DNA from: Pseudoalteromonas sp. XI10
GTDB lineage: Bacteria > Pseudomonadota > Gammaproteobacteria > Enterobacterales > Alteromonadaceae
Reading direction: 5' to 3'
Assembly (NCBI RefSeq): GCF_001469895.1
Contig: NZ_LOPY01000026.1
Span: 113,799-177,798 of the forward strand
Length of the DNA stretch: 64,000 nt
Position 1 is the first letter of the stretch; each line of letters opens with the position of its first letter. Below, piece by piece: positions 26,249 through 35,205 of the stretch. The position numbers and the translations under genes were made by a program. The notes under the pieces are model-generated. The model worked only from the letters and a program-made list of their open reading frames with translations, was not told where the DNA came from and made no database searches.

Positions 26249-27784
26249 TTATTGGCGTAATTCTCGACGTAGAATTTTGCCAACCGTCGATTTAGGCAAT
26301 TGTTCCATAAAAATGATTGATTTAGGCACTTTGTAAGCACTTAAGTTTTCGCGGCAATAGTCACTCACCTGTTGCTCATCAATCTGCTCTTTTAAAGTAA
26401 TGTAGGCACAGACACGCTCACCGGTTTTTTCATCTTTTGCACCAATAACGGCTGCTTCACAGATAGCTGGGTGCTGACAAAGTACGTTTTCAACTTCGTT
26501 AGGGTACACGTTAAAGCCAGAAACAATAATCATGTCTTTTAAACGGTCTACAATTTTGTAATTACCACTTGGTAGTTTTAGACCCACATCACCGGTTTTG
26601 AAAAAACCTCGCTTCATACATTTGTCGGTTTCATCTTGGCGCTGCCAATAACCCATCATCACCTGCGGGCCTTTAACAACAATTTCGCCAGACTCACCGT
26701 CAGCAACAGGCTCGTCGTTTTCATCCCAAATTTCCACAGTCGTGTTTGAGAGTGGGCGGCCAATACTACCAATTTCTTCTTTTTTAAAGTCGTTTAAGGT
26801 TGCAACAGGCGAGGTTTCTGATAAGCCATAGCCTTCTGTGATTGTACAACCTGTGGTGTTCATCCAGGCATCAGCTGCAGCATGTGTTAAAGCTGCGCCC
26901 CCTGAAACGGTCATTTTTAGGTTTGAAAAATTCAGTGCTTTAAACCCTGGGTGCATACACAAGCCAATAAATAAGGTGTTAATACCTGAAAAGTAATTAA
27001 TTTCAAATGGTTCGATTTGTTTTACTAACGCATCTAAATCACGAGGATTTGGGATCAGTACGTTAAATTGCCCCATGGCAAATAGGCCAACCATATTCAC
27101 TGTAAAGGCGTAAATATGATAAAGCGGGAGCGGGCAAATACCCGTTTCTTGACCGGGCTTTAAAATATCGTCAAAGCGCTCATTCATTTGCTCGGCATTG
27201 GCTAAAATGTTGCCATGACTAAGCATCGCAGCTTTGGCAACCCCTGTGGTACCGCCGGTGTATTGTAAAACAGCAATATCGTCACTACTTGCTTGATGAG
27301 CATCAAGAGGGGCGAGTCTTTCACCTTGGCGGATGAGTTCGTTTAACGAAAATTGACCCTCTTGCAATGTTGGCTCAGCAACAGCCGCTGCAACAATAAC
27401 TGTTTTGATCGACGTATCATTGATAACCGTTGCTAATTTATCGGTAAGAGCATCAAGAATAACAATGGCTTTCACATCTGCATCATTAAACTGGTGTTGC
27501 ATTTCACGAGCAGTATAAAGCGGGTTGGTATTGACTATGATTAAACCTGCACGAATTGCTGCATAGGTAACAATAGGGTAATCAACAATATTAGGTAGTT
27601 GAATGGCTATTCTGTCTCCAGCAACAAGACCACTTTGTTGTTGAAACCACTGTGCCAAGTAGCGAGACTGTTGTTCAACTTGGGCATAGCTGAGTGTTTT
27701 ACCCGTACTGTTATAGGCAGGAAGGTCAGCATAAGTTTGACACGTATGCTCTATTAATTGCGTTAGGTTATCATGTGTGTTCAT
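26249..27784 (-). CDS. fadD: Long-chain fatty-acid--CoA ligase-like AMP-forming enzyme
   Basis: 511 residues, ANL superfamily. Activates a carboxylic acid to acyl-AMP and then acyl-CoA in the cytosol. Seen: P-loop-like YTGGTTGVAKAA (about 174-185), EGYGLSETSP (adenine/acid-binding), KTGDVG (ribose-binding Asp), DRLKDMI hinge and the C-terminal catalytic Lys in KSTVGKILRREL. The FadD-type motifs favour long-chain acids, but it is ~50 residues shorter than E. coli FadD (561 residues) and aryl-CoA activity cannot be excluded. It lies 9 bp after the SDR gene in an operon divergent in theme, not in direction, from the epimerase/cupin pair. Confidence 0.85.
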   Translation of the reverse strand: MNTHDNLTQLIEHTCQTYADLPAYNSTGKTLSYAQVEQQSRYLAQWFQQQSGLVAGDRIAIQLPNIVDYPIVTYAAIRAGLIIVNTNPLYTAREMQHQFNDADVKAIVILDALTDKLATVINDTSIKTVIVAAAVAEPTLQEGQFSLNELIRQGERLAPLDAHQASSDDIAVLQYTGGTTGVAKAAMLSHGNILANAEQMNERFDDILKPGQETGICPLPLYHIYAFTVNMVGLFAMGQFNVLIPNPRDLDALVKQIEPFEINYFSGINTLFIGLCMHPGFKALNFSNLKMTVSGGAALTHAAADAWMNTTGCTITEGYGLSETSPVATLNDFKKEEIGSIGRPLSNTTVEIWDENDEPVADGESGEIVVKGPQVMMGYWQRQDETDKCMKRGFFKTGDVGLKLPSGNYKIVDRLKDMIIVSGFNVYPNEVENVLCQHPAICEAAVIGAKDEKTGERVCAYITLKEQIDEQQVSDYCRENLSAYKVPKSIIFMEQLPKSTVGKILRRELRQ

Positions 27785-27793
27785 GGGGATTCC

Positions 27794-28474
27794 TTAGCGT
27801 GTTGTTCTTATTAATTGTTGTTTTATGAGGCGATCCATCACAGAACCCATTATCCAATTCGGTAAGTAACGACTCATGATATAGGTTAGTTTAGATTGTA
27901 AGCCTAGGATCACCATTAATTTTTGTTTATCCAAGCTGCGCAAAATGTGTTTTGCAGTATTGGCTGGGTTTGTTATGGCTTTAGATGTTTTGCTTGCGCA
28001 AATTAAGCTGATTTTTATGTTATTTGGCTTAAATTTCTTGCGTAGCTTTTTGGCTAAAATCAAAGCGTTTGGCTCTGGCGTAAATTTAGTTGCATCAATA
28101 AGGGGGGATGTAATTGCTAGGTGGCCGTTCATGCTTAATTGTGGCGTTATTAGTGTTGCAAAGTACTGACAAGCAATACTATTTTCTTTACTTAGTTGCT
28201 CATTGGTACTGCAGCTAAAAATGGCTAAATCTGGTTTGCCTATCGCTGCGATTGCATTATTTACTTGAGTTTGCAGCGCTTCATTATCGCAGATATGCGT
28301 AGCAAAATACTCAATGTATTGGTAATCATCAGCAAGCTCACTTAACGATTGTTTTGTTTGTTCGTTGAAATGTACGTCAAATAAAGCGACATCGTCACCA
28401 CGGCTAATATATTGCTTTGCCAATTCGAACCCAATGCCACTGTTGGCACCGGTAATAAACACTCTTCTTAACAT
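27794..28474 (-). CDS. SDR-family protein lacking the usual YxxxK
   Basis: 226 residues. The N-terminal NAD(P) site is typical (GANSGIG, residues ~8-14) and FSCSTN replaces the NNAG segment. The region after strand 5 (ITSPLIDAT, then EPNALILAKKLRKKF) has no Tyr at the YxxxK position, although Lys residues remain. The C-terminal ~40 residues are basic and hydrophobic, with a possible membrane contact (LTYIMSRYLPNWIMG). It may bind cofactor without normal reductase activity, or use another base. First gene of the fadD operon. Confidence 0.75.
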   Translation of the reverse strand: MLRRVFITGANSGIGFELAKQYISRGDDVALFDVHFNEQTKQSLSELADDYQYIEYFATHICDNEALQTQVNNAIAAIGKPDLAIFSCSTNEQLSKENSIACQYFATLITPQLSMNGHLAITSPLIDATKFTPEPNALILAKKLRKKFKPNNIKISLICASKTSKAITNPANTAKHILRSLDKQKLMVILGLQSKLTYIMSRYLPNWIMGSVMDRLIKQQLIRTTR

Positions 28475-28496
28475 TGCATGACCACTAATTAGCGAA

Positions 28497-28506
28497 ACTA
28501 GCTAGT
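28497..28506. promoter_or_regulatory. 10-bp palindrome ACTAGCTAGT upstream of the SDR-fadD operon
   Basis: Perfect palindrome about 25 bp before the SDR start, near the convergent-facing AraC gene end. Possible operator, unknown regulator; it could be chance. Confidence 0.25.
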
Positions 28507-28571
28507 CAATATATATAAATTGTTAACAGAAAACTTAGCTTTAAACGACCCGTTTTTAACTTTTTACGCCA

Positions 28572-29591
28572 TTAACTCGAGTGTGTCTTACGATAATCTT
28601 TTGGTGGGATGCCATACCAGCGCTTAAATGCGCGAGTAAATTCGCTGTAATTAGAAAAGCTTAGGATATCCGAAATGTTCGATAAACTGAGGCTAGATTC
28701 AGTTAAATATTGATGTGCCAGATTACAGCGTACATCATCAACTAATTCACGAAACGTTGTGTCATGCTTTGTTAAGTGACGCTGCAAGCTTCGAGCACTC
28801 ATTGATAGCTTTTCGGCTATTAGGTTTACGCCAAATTCTTCGTGCAGTAAGTATTGTTTGATCAGTACTTCAACATGATCTGCAATATTTTCGCGTTTTG
28901 TGTCTGCTGGCTGTCCAAGCTGCTGGCTAAGTATAGAAAACAATTGCTTATCTGAGTTCTTAATAGGGAGCTTTAGGTATTTTCTTTCAAATACAATTGC
29001 TGTGTGCGCACAGTTAAATACTGGAATTTGCCCTAGCGCTTGGCGATAAACACTTTGGTTGTCATCACAGCTATGGGGAAGCTCCAAACGAGACAACTTT
29101 ATTTGATCATCGGTTAACTGCTTTAATAAATTGACCCCAACGCTTAAGGCTAAGTCGGCACCATGATAAACACTCACCTTTAGGCTAGTGCGAACTAAAA
29201 AAGATAGCTTTACATAGTCTTGGTCTACTTCAAGGAGTAAGTCAGCGCTATTTTGATGAACATGATAGTACTTAGTTAAATTTTTTAGCGCCATTTCAAG
29301 GGTGTCGCAATTGCCCATCAAATAACCAACAGACCCTAAAATATTCAAGCTTTGCCAACGGCCTAACTCTAGCCCGAAATAAGGCAGGTTTAATTCTTTC
29401 GCCGTGAGCTCTAATAGCTGAATGAGTTGCTGATACTGCACAAAGTTATTGGCATCTTGTAATTGTTTTCTGTCTAAACCAACGCGCGATAATAGTGCGT
29501 CAGGGTTCACCAATTTACTTTCGATCAGTTCAATATAGCCGTGTAGAGCAGATACTCTAATAAGATCAGGTGCTTGTGTTAAACGGGGCAT
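28572..29591 (-). CDS. AraC-family regulator (Arabinose_bd/OruR type)
   Basis: 339 residues. N-terminal ligand-binding domain of the Arabinose_bd type (about 20-200; LGLELGRW-like and LGSVGYLMGNCDTL segments), then a C-terminal AraC double HTH (about 235-335; SMSARSLQRHL, then FSNYSEFTRAFKRWYGIPPKDYR). It is divergent from the epimerase/cupin operon at 29740 and sits between it and the SDR-fadD operon, so it probably regulates one or both. This subfamily often controls lipid or aromatic catabolism. Confidence 0.9.
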   Translation of the reverse strand: MPRLTQAPDLIRVSALHGYIELIESKLVNPDALLSRVGLDRKQLQDANNFVQYQQLIQLLELTAKELNLPYFGLELGRWQSLNILGSVGYLMGNCDTLEMALKNLTKYYHVHQNSADLLLEVDQDYVKLSFLVRTSLKVSVYHGADLALSVGVNLLKQLTDDQIKLSRLELPHSCDDNQSVYRQALGQIPVFNCAHTAIVFERKYLKLPIKNSDKQLFSILSQQLGQPADTKRENIADHVEVLIKQYLLHEEFGVNLIAEKLSMSARSLQRHLTKHDTTFRELVDDVRCNLAHQYLTESSLSLSNISDILSFSNYSEFTRAFKRWYGIPPKDYRKTHSS

Positions 29592-29739
29592 AGTGTGCTC
29601 TTTTTTAGTGCGTTGGCGTAAAAAGTAAAAAAAATTGCGTGAAAAGTAAAGTAATACAGGTCATTAAAGTTTAACAATGTATTAACCATTTGGCCTGCTA
29701 GCTGCAATTAAGGCTGTAACGTGCTTAGAGGAACACACA

Positions 29740-30741
29740 ATGAACTACTCAAAAGTTTTTATTAGTGGTGGTAATGGCTTTATTGGCCGCACACTTGCGC
29801 GCTACTTTAAGGCGCATGGAGTCGATGTATGCGGCGTTGATTTAACACCCTGTGAAGAATTTAACATTGTTGCAGGTAATTTGAATGAGCCAGCGAGTTG
29901 GCGCTCATTAATGAATGACTGCGATTTAGTTATTCATACAGCGGCTATTGTTTCAAATGCGTTTAGCTATAAGCAAACATGGCAGGCGAATGTGGGTTGG
30001 ACGAAAAACTTACTGGATGCAGCGGTGGTTGTAAACACAGTAAAGCGCTTTATTCAAATTTCGTCGACGGCTGTCTATGGCAGTGATTGGCAAACTGATA
30101 TTAAAGAAGATGCGCCTTTGTTCCCTGATGGCAGAGCCTATAACGATTCGAAAATGATGAGCGAGCATTTATCGCTAAGCTATCACGCCAGTAAAAAACT
30201 CAATGTCACAATAATTCGCCCGGGCGATGTCTATGGGCCCGGCTCAAGGCCATGGATAGCTTACCCATTACAAGAAATCGGCAAAGGCATGTTTATGGTA
30301 CCAGAGGGCATGTTTGGGCCTGTTTATATTGATGATTTAGTCAAAGGTATTTACCAAAGTGCCATGAGTGACGATGCAAGCGGTGAAATTTTTAATCTAT
30401 CAGGCCCTGAGCAAGTGACTAATCAAGTTTATTTTAATTACTTGGCACAGGCACAAGGGAAAAAGCACGTCACAGTAGTGAATTTGGCTTTGGCGTTAAA
30501 GCTAACAGGGTTCATTGAGTGGTGTTATCACCTTGTTGGTAAAACCACAGATATCAATCCGTCGACCATGCGCATGCTAAGTCGTAAAAGTGCAGCGTAC
30601 AGTAATGAAAAGGCGCAAAGCATTTTTGGCTATAAACCAGAATTTACCTTACAGCAAGGTATGCAACATGCATTGCAGTGGGCGTATGAACAAGGGCTAT
30701 GTAAAGAAGAGCCACGCACAGATACCGCCACAGCAAATTAA
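29740..30741 (+). CDS. NAD(P)-dependent epimerase/3beta-HSD-like reductase
   Basis: 333 residues, extended SDR. Seen: GGNGFIG (10-16) NAD motif, HTAAIVSN, catalytic Ser in QISSTAVYG, and YNDSK (Tyr-x3-Lys), then RPGDVYGPGSRPW as in sugar-nucleotide epimerases and 3beta-hydroxysteroid dehydrogenases. ATG 29740 has an AGAGGA ribosome site. It is divergent from the AraC gene and 46 bp before a cupin gene. The context of acyl-CoA ligase, SDR and cupin suggests a catabolic path for a cyclic or steroid-like compound rather than cell-wall sugars, but this is inferred. Confidence 0.85.
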   Translation: MNYSKVFISGGNGFIGRTLARYFKAHGVDVCGVDLTPCEEFNIVAGNLNEPASWRSLMNDCDLVIHTAAIVSNAFSYKQTWQANVGWTKNLLDAAVVVNTVKRFIQISSTAVYGSDWQTDIKEDAPLFPDGRAYNDSKMMSEHLSLSYHASKKLNVTIIRPGDVYGPGSRPWIAYPLQEIGKGMFMVPEGMFGPVYIDDLVKGIYQSAMSDDASGEIFNLSGPEQVTNQVYFNYLAQAQGKKHVTVVNLALALKLTGFIEWCYHLVGKTTDINPSTMRMLSRKSAAYSNEKAQSIFGYKPEFTLQQGMQHALQWAYEQGLCKEEPRTDTATAN

Positions 30742-30787
30742 AGATAACTAGTTAACTTATTGAAGCAAGTGAAAAGAGGGCACACAT

Positions 30788-31291
30788 ATGGCATTACCAG
30801 ATATTATTAATCATCAAAATTTCTTACTGACTATTCATACTAATGATGAAAAGCTAATTAAAAACGCTTTACCGGGCGTGCACATTTATCCACTCATGCT
30901 CGATTCTGAAAATGGGGTATGGGTATTACGTGTTTTATTTGAGCCGGGTACGGTTTTGCCAAAGCACTTTCATACTGGTGTTGTACATTTATATACCTTG
31001 GCGGGCAGCTGGCACTACACAGAATACCCAGACGATTTACAAGTGGCTGGTAGCTATTTGTTTGAGCCAGGCGGTTCGATTCATCAATTTCAAGTACCAG
31101 CAGACAACACTGAAGTGACCGATACCTTTATGGTTGTTATGGGGTCTAACATTAACTTTGACCCAGATGGTAACTATATGAACATTATGGATGCAGGTTG
31201 GATTGAGCAAGTGATGTTAGCAGCCGCAAAAGAGCAAGGAATTGAGCCTAACTACATTAAACCAAAGAGTTTATACGGTTTTAGTAAGTAA
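30788..31291 (+). CDS. Cupin protein, 2,4'-dihydroxyacetophenone-dioxygenase-like
   Basis: 167 residues, single cupin barrel. Metal-binding motif 1 is visible as PKHFHTGVVHLYTLAGSW split around HxHx5H, and motif 2 as EPGGSIHQFQVP (His). The spacing resembles the ChrR/DAD-like cupins, some of which cleave C-C bonds using non-haem iron. It follows the epimerase in one operon and ends before a terminator. A real dioxygenase role is plausible but unproved. Confidence 0.8.
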   Translation: MALPDIINHQNFLLTIHTNDEKLIKNALPGVHIYPLMLDSENGVWVLRVLFEPGTVLPKHFHTGVVHLYTLAGSWHYTEYPDDLQVAGSYLFEPGGSIHQFQVPADNTEVTDTFMVVMGSNINFDPDGNYMNIMDAGWIEQVMLAAAKEQGIEPNYIKPKSLYGFSK

Positions 31292-31308
31292 TTTTATTCC
31301 CTGAAGTG

Positions 31309-31348
31309 AAAGCCCTTTGTTACATAAGTGATTGAGGGCTTTATAGTT
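31309..31348 (+). terminator. Terminator after the cupin operon
   Basis: Stem AAAGCCCT/AGGGCTTT with a long (18-nt) loop followed by a T-rich tail. Weak but well placed. Confidence 0.5.
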
Positions 31349-31499
31349 TTTGCTATTCTGTGCACTTCAATCTAAAAAACAAATCAATTTAATCTAAACA
31401 ATCAATTTTATTTTAATCGCTCATACCTCTATTGTATTAATCAAGCAGACGCAAGGCTGCGTTAATTAAACATTTTTAAATACATCAATGAGGAATACT

Positions 31500-32069
31500 A
31501 TGAGCACTTCATTAATTAACACAAAACTACAACCATTCAATGCAACAGCTTACCACAACGGTGACTTTGTAGAACTAACAGAAAAAGACGTGCTAGGTAA
31601 GTGGTCAATCTTCTTCTTCTACCCAGCAGATTTCACTTTCGTATGTCCTACAGAGCTAGGTGATGTTGCTGATTACTACGAGCAACTTCAAGAAATGGGT
31701 GTTGAAGTTTACTCAGTATCTACTGACACACACTTCACTCACAAAGCATGGCACGATACGTCTGACACAATTGGTAAAATCAAATTCCCAATGATTGGTG
31801 ACCCTACAGGTCGTATTACTCGTAACTTCGGTGTGATGATTGAAGACGAAGGTCTTGCTCTTCGTGGTACATTCGTAATGAACCCTGAAGGCGAAATCAA
31901 AGTAATCGAAACTCACGACTTAGGTATCGGCCGTAGTGCGAAAGAGTTAGTACGTAAAGTACAAGCTGCACAGTACATTGCTAACCACGATGGTGAAGTA
32001 TGTCCTGCATCATGGCAGCCAGGTGAAGAGACACTTGCTCCTTCACTAGACCTAGTTGGCAAAATCTAA
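31500..32069 (+). CDS. ahpC: Alkyl hydroperoxide reductase subunit C (peroxiredoxin)
   Basis: 189 residues, typical 2-Cys peroxiredoxin of the AhpC type, cytosolic. Reduces H2O2 and organic peroxides. Seen: FVCPTE with peroxidatic Cys49, the Thr/Arg active-site partners (FYPADFTFVCP; RGTFV) and EVCPA with resolving Cys168 near the C-terminus. ATG 31500 has GAGGAA before it; the frame extends to 31488 (MRNT), which would overlap this ribosome site. It is followed by ahpF, its reductase. Confidence 0.96.
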   Translation: MSTSLINTKLQPFNATAYHNGDFVELTEKDVLGKWSIFFFYPADFTFVCPTELGDVADYYEQLQEMGVEVYSVSTDTHFTHKAWHDTSDTIGKIKFPMIGDPTGRITRNFGVMIEDEGLALRGTFVMNPEGEIKVIETHDLGIGRSAKELVRKVQAAQYIANHDGEVCPASWQPGEETLAPSLDLVGKI

Positions 32070-32087
32070 TTTGCCACTGCATTAAAC

Positions 32088-32171
32088 GATAGCAAAGCTT
32101 TGCTTTGCTATCTCAATGCAACCTTAATTGCCCATCACAACTCACATTAAGCACATTAGCGGGTGGTGGGC
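32088..32171 (+). terminator. Two hairpins between ahpC and ahpF
   Basis: An 11-bp perfect stem GATAGCAAAGC/GCTTTGCTATC (32088-32112) and a 9-bp stem with one G-U pair (32130-32138 with 32163-32171). Neither has a T-run. They may attenuate, stabilise or process the ahpC message so that more AhpC than AhpF is made. Confidence 0.55.
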
Positions 32172-32224
32172 AGTTATATTTAAAATTTTTCTAGATTATT
32201 TATTCTGAACTCAAGGGCTAAGCC

Positions 32225-33805
32225 ATGTTAGATACGAATATCAAAAACCAATTAACAAGCCACTTTGCTTCTATTACCAGCCCTGTTGAGCTGCTTATCG
32301 CCTTGGATGACAGCAATAAATCAACAGAACTTAAAAACTTAGCAAACGATTTAGCTTCGTTAAGCGACAAATTCTCGGTGCGAGATAACCCTAACCAAGA
32401 CGTACGTCGTCCGTCTATGGTGGTATCTTCACCTATTAACAATACGCAAATCACATTTGCGGGTGTGCCTATGGGCCACGAATTCACCAGTTTGATCCTT
32501 GCTCTACTGCATACAGGCGGTCATCCAAGCAAGGCAACAGAGACTGAAATTGAACAAATTAAATCATTGCCTGGGCCGCTTAACTTTGAAGTGTATATCT
32601 CATTAAGTTGTCAAACATGTCCGCAAGTAGTGCAAGCACTTAACTTGATGGCGGCACACAATGAAAATATTACGGCTACGATGATTGATGGCGCCTTGTT
32701 CCAAGACGAAGTGAACGAGCGTAATGTGTTAGCAGTACCGGCTGTGTACTTAAACGGTGAGTTATTCAGTCAAGGCGCTGTAAACTTGACCGACATTCTA
32801 AATAAAGTAGATACCAAAGCGGCTGCACGCCAAGCCGAAGCACTGAACGATAAAGAGTTATTCGATGTACTTGTTGTTGGTGGTGGCCCAGCAGGCGCTT
32901 CTGCGGCAATTTATTCAGCACGTAAAGGCTTAAATACGGGTGTGGTTGCAGAGCGTTTTGGTGGTCAGGTTTCAGACACATTAGCAATTGAAAACTTTAT
33001 ATCAGTTAAAGCGACCGAAGGTCCTAAATTGGTTGCACAACTTGAAGAGCACGTAAAAGAATACGACGTTGATGTTATGCAAAACCAACGTGCGGCATCG
33101 CTTACTAAGCAAGATAATTATCAAATTACGCTAGAAAATGGCGCGGTTTTAAATGCTAAATCAGTGGTATTAGCAACCGGTGCACGCTGGCGTGAAATGA
33201 ATGTGCCAGGGGAGAAAGAGTATCGCGGTCATGGCGTTGCTTACTGTCCTCACTGTGATGGTCCGTTATTTAAAGGCAAAGCGGTAGCAGTAATCGGCGG
33301 TGGTAACTCAGGTATTGAAGCTGCAATTGACCTTGCAAACATTGTTGAGCATGTCACCGTGCTGGAGTTTGCTGATACCTTACGTGCTGATGAAGTACTT
33401 ATTCGTAAAGCAAATAGCTTAAACAACATTACTATTATCAAAAACGCGCAAACGACTGAAGTTGTTGGTGATGGTAAACGAGTAACAGGCTTAAGCTACA
33501 TTGACCGCATCTCTGGCGATGAAAAATCACTTGAGCTTGCAGGTATCTTTGTGCAAATCGGCTTGGTGCCAAACACTGAGTGGTTAAAAGATTCAGCGTT
33601 ATCACTGACTCGCTTTGGCGAAATCGAAATTGATAGCAAAGGTGCAACATCATTACCGGGTGTTTACGCTGCAGGTGATGCAACAACAACGCCGTTTAAG
33701 CAAATCATTATTGCCATGGGCAGTGGTGCAACGGCAAGCTTAGGTGCATTTGATTACTTAATTCGCCACAGCGATGAGACTCAAAGCACAGAAGATGCAG
33801 CTTAA
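32225..33805 (+). CDS. ahpF: Alkyl hydroperoxide reductase subunit F
   Basis: 526 residues, cytosolic flavoprotein that reduces AhpC using NADH. Seen: an N-terminal double-thioredoxin-fold domain with CQTCP (residues ~129-133), FAD motif [10 protein letters not shown] (~219), NADH motif [10 protein letters not shown] (~360), the redox-active pair CPHC (~342-345), and [12 protein letters not shown] near the end. Length fits E. coli AhpF (521). Follows ahpC after a 155-bp gap containing two hairpins. Confidence 0.96.
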   Translation: MLDTNIKNQLTSHFASITSPVELLIALDDSNKSTELKNLANDLASLSDKFSVRDNPNQDVRRPSMVVSSPINNTQITFAGVPMGHEFTSLILALLHTGGHPSKATETEIEQIKSLPGPLNFEVYISLSCQTCPQVVQALNLMAAHNENITATMIDGALFQDEVNERNVLAVPAVYLNGELFSQGAVNLTDILNKVDTKAAARQAEALNDKELFDVLVVGGGPAGASAAIYSARKGLNTGVVAERFGGQVSDTLAIENFISVKATEGPKLVAQLEEHVKEYDVDVMQNQRAASLTKQDNYQITLENGAVLNAKSVVLATGARWREMNVPGEKEYRGHGVAYCPHCDGPLFKGKAVAVIGGGNSGIEAAIDLANIVEHVTVLEFADTLRADEVLIRKANSLNNITIIKNAQTTEVVGDGKRVTGLSYIDRISGDEKSLELAGIFVQIGLVPNTEWLKDSALSLTRFGEIEIDSKGATSLPGVYAAGDATTTPFKQIIIAMGSGATASLGAFDYLIRHSDETQSTEDAA

Positions 33806-33846
33806 TGACTCTTGATTAGGCAGCTCACACCCATAGCTGCCGCTTT

Positions 33847-33879
33847 AAAGCCGCCCTCTCCAAAGGCGGCTTTGTTTTT
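33847..33879 (+). terminator. Terminator after ahpF
   Basis: 9-bp stem AAAGCCGCC/GGCGGCTTT, 9-nt loop, GTTTTTA tail. It lies between convergent genes. Confidence 0.88.
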
Positions 33880-33889
33880 ATTAATCCAG

Positions 33890-34360
33890 CTACTGATACT
33901 GTGCTGCGGTTATAAATTCCTCAAAACTTTCACACCAAATAACTACTGTATTGTAATCACTGACATCGATACCTTGTGGTACAACTAATTTAAAACCATT
34001 GAACGAACGCACTCCTGCAACACGCTGCATTGTGCCTTTTTGTGCTAAAAAATCGGCTTCGTTATCAATAAAGTTTCGCGATAGATAAAGTTGATAGTCA
34101 GGTCCAGGTGATAACGTGCCCTGCATAGAAATAGCATCATTCGTTAGATACACCTTGCCATCACCATAATGCAATCGATCTGAGCCTTTGAGGTCGGGCT
34201 TAAACGTTGCACTAAACTGCGATCGACCTTGGTGCTGCTTTAAAATAGCAATATCGGGTGCTGGTTGTTCAGTTAAAATAGGTAAACTGTACACTCCAGC
34301 TATAAAACCCGCAGCAAAAATCGCCAATGTCATAATGATAATTAGCAGCGCTTTTAGCAT
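33890..34360 (-). CDS. DM13-domain membrane-anchored protein
   Basis: 156 residues. Seen: an N-terminal helix (about 3-25), then a DM13 domain with DRLHYGDGKVYL, GPDYQLYLS and the hallmark VVIWCESFEEF (conserved Cys). DM13 domains are thought to take part in redox or electron-transfer reactions. It lies 2 bp after the binding-protein gene and ends the chemoreceptor operon. An extracytoplasmic redox role is inferred. Confidence 0.85.
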   Translation of the reverse strand: MLKALLIIIMTLAIFAAGFIAGVYSLPILTEQPAPDIAILKQHQGRSQFSATFKPDLKGSDRLHYGDGKVYLTNDAISMQGTLSPGPDYQLYLSRNFIDNEADFLAQKGTMQRVAGVRSFNGFKLVVPQGIDVSDYNTVVIWCESFEEFITAAQYQ

Positions 34361-34362
34361 GC

Positions 34363-35169
34363 TTACTCCTTATTTTTTAGCGTTATGATGTGACGTTGCT
34401 TTAAATAAAATTGTTTTTCAACATCACCAAAGTATTGCAAATAGAGCTTCTCAAGTTCACCTGATTGCTGCAGTTTTTGCATACCTTGTTCTAGTATATT
34501 TCTAATATGTTGATTCTCTTTGCTTAAGTAAAAGTAATAGTCGCTGGGGTATTGCAACATAATGTTTGGCGCAATGACAAAATTGAACTGTTTTAGTCTA
34601 TTCAGTTCGGTGCCAATTGCCAGTACTGAGCGTGGAAAGTAATCACCGAGTCCTGTTTCAAGGGCTTTTACCATCCCTGGGTAATCAAGCTCGCCATTGA
34701 CCGTTAAACCATTGTTTTTCAGTACGGTATAATCGGACCAACTTTGTTGTTGCAGGCCAACCAAGGGAGTTAATTCAGCAAGGGTTTCGATGTTGCTAAA
34801 CTTTTCTTGGTCTTCATGACGAATAATTAGTAAGCGCTGGCCATGTAAGCCCTTGTAGAGAGGAATAGTCGTTCTGACTAATGAATCAACTTGCTCGTGA
34901 GGTAAAGAAAGCCATGCTAAGGTAATCGTTTTATTATGACTCAGCTGCTCTATAATACGTTTATTATTCATTGGTTTAACATTGTATAGCAGCACTACAT
35001 CCACATCCATTGCGGCAAAGCTTTGGTCGAGAATATCGTGAATATATTGGTTTTTTACCGCATCGGTATAATTTGGCTTTGCAAGCTGTATAACAATTTG
35101 TTCATGGCAAAAGGCTTGTAGACTCAACAGAGCAAACGTCATTAGCAAGATTATTATTGCCCTGTTCAT
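34363..35169 (-). CDS. Periplasmic solute-binding protein (SBP_bac_3-like)
   Basis: 268 residues: a signal peptide (cleavage near AFCHE, about 21) then a type-II periplasmic-binding fold with the motif GMQKLQQSGELEKLYLQYFG at the end, as in amino-acid binding proteins. No ABC transporter genes are adjacent. Instead it is downstream of a chemoreceptor (36-bp gap) and upstream of a DM13 gene, so it may present a ligand to the receptor. Ligand unknown. Confidence 0.8.
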   Translation of the reverse strand: MNRAIIILLMTFALLSLQAFCHEQIVIQLAKPNYTDAVKNQYIHDILDQSFAAMDVDVVLLYNVKPMNNKRIIEQLSHNKTITLAWLSLPHEQVDSLVRTTIPLYKGLHGQRLLIIRHEDQEKFSNIETLAELTPLVGLQQQSWSDYTVLKNNGLTVNGELDYPGMVKALETGLGDYFPRSVLAIGTELNRLKQFNFVIAPNIMLQYPSDYYFYLSKENQHIRNILEQGMQKLQQSGELEKLYLQYFGDVEKQFYLKQRHIITLKNKE

Positions 35170-35205
35170 TAATTTAAGTCCTTTTTTGAGCGCAGGTTTA
35201 TACGA

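Noticed and set aside
31343..31356. OxyR-like ATAG...CTAT upstream of ahpC
   Set aside because: The two halves are six bases apart, where the consensus needs seven, and no second half-site follows.
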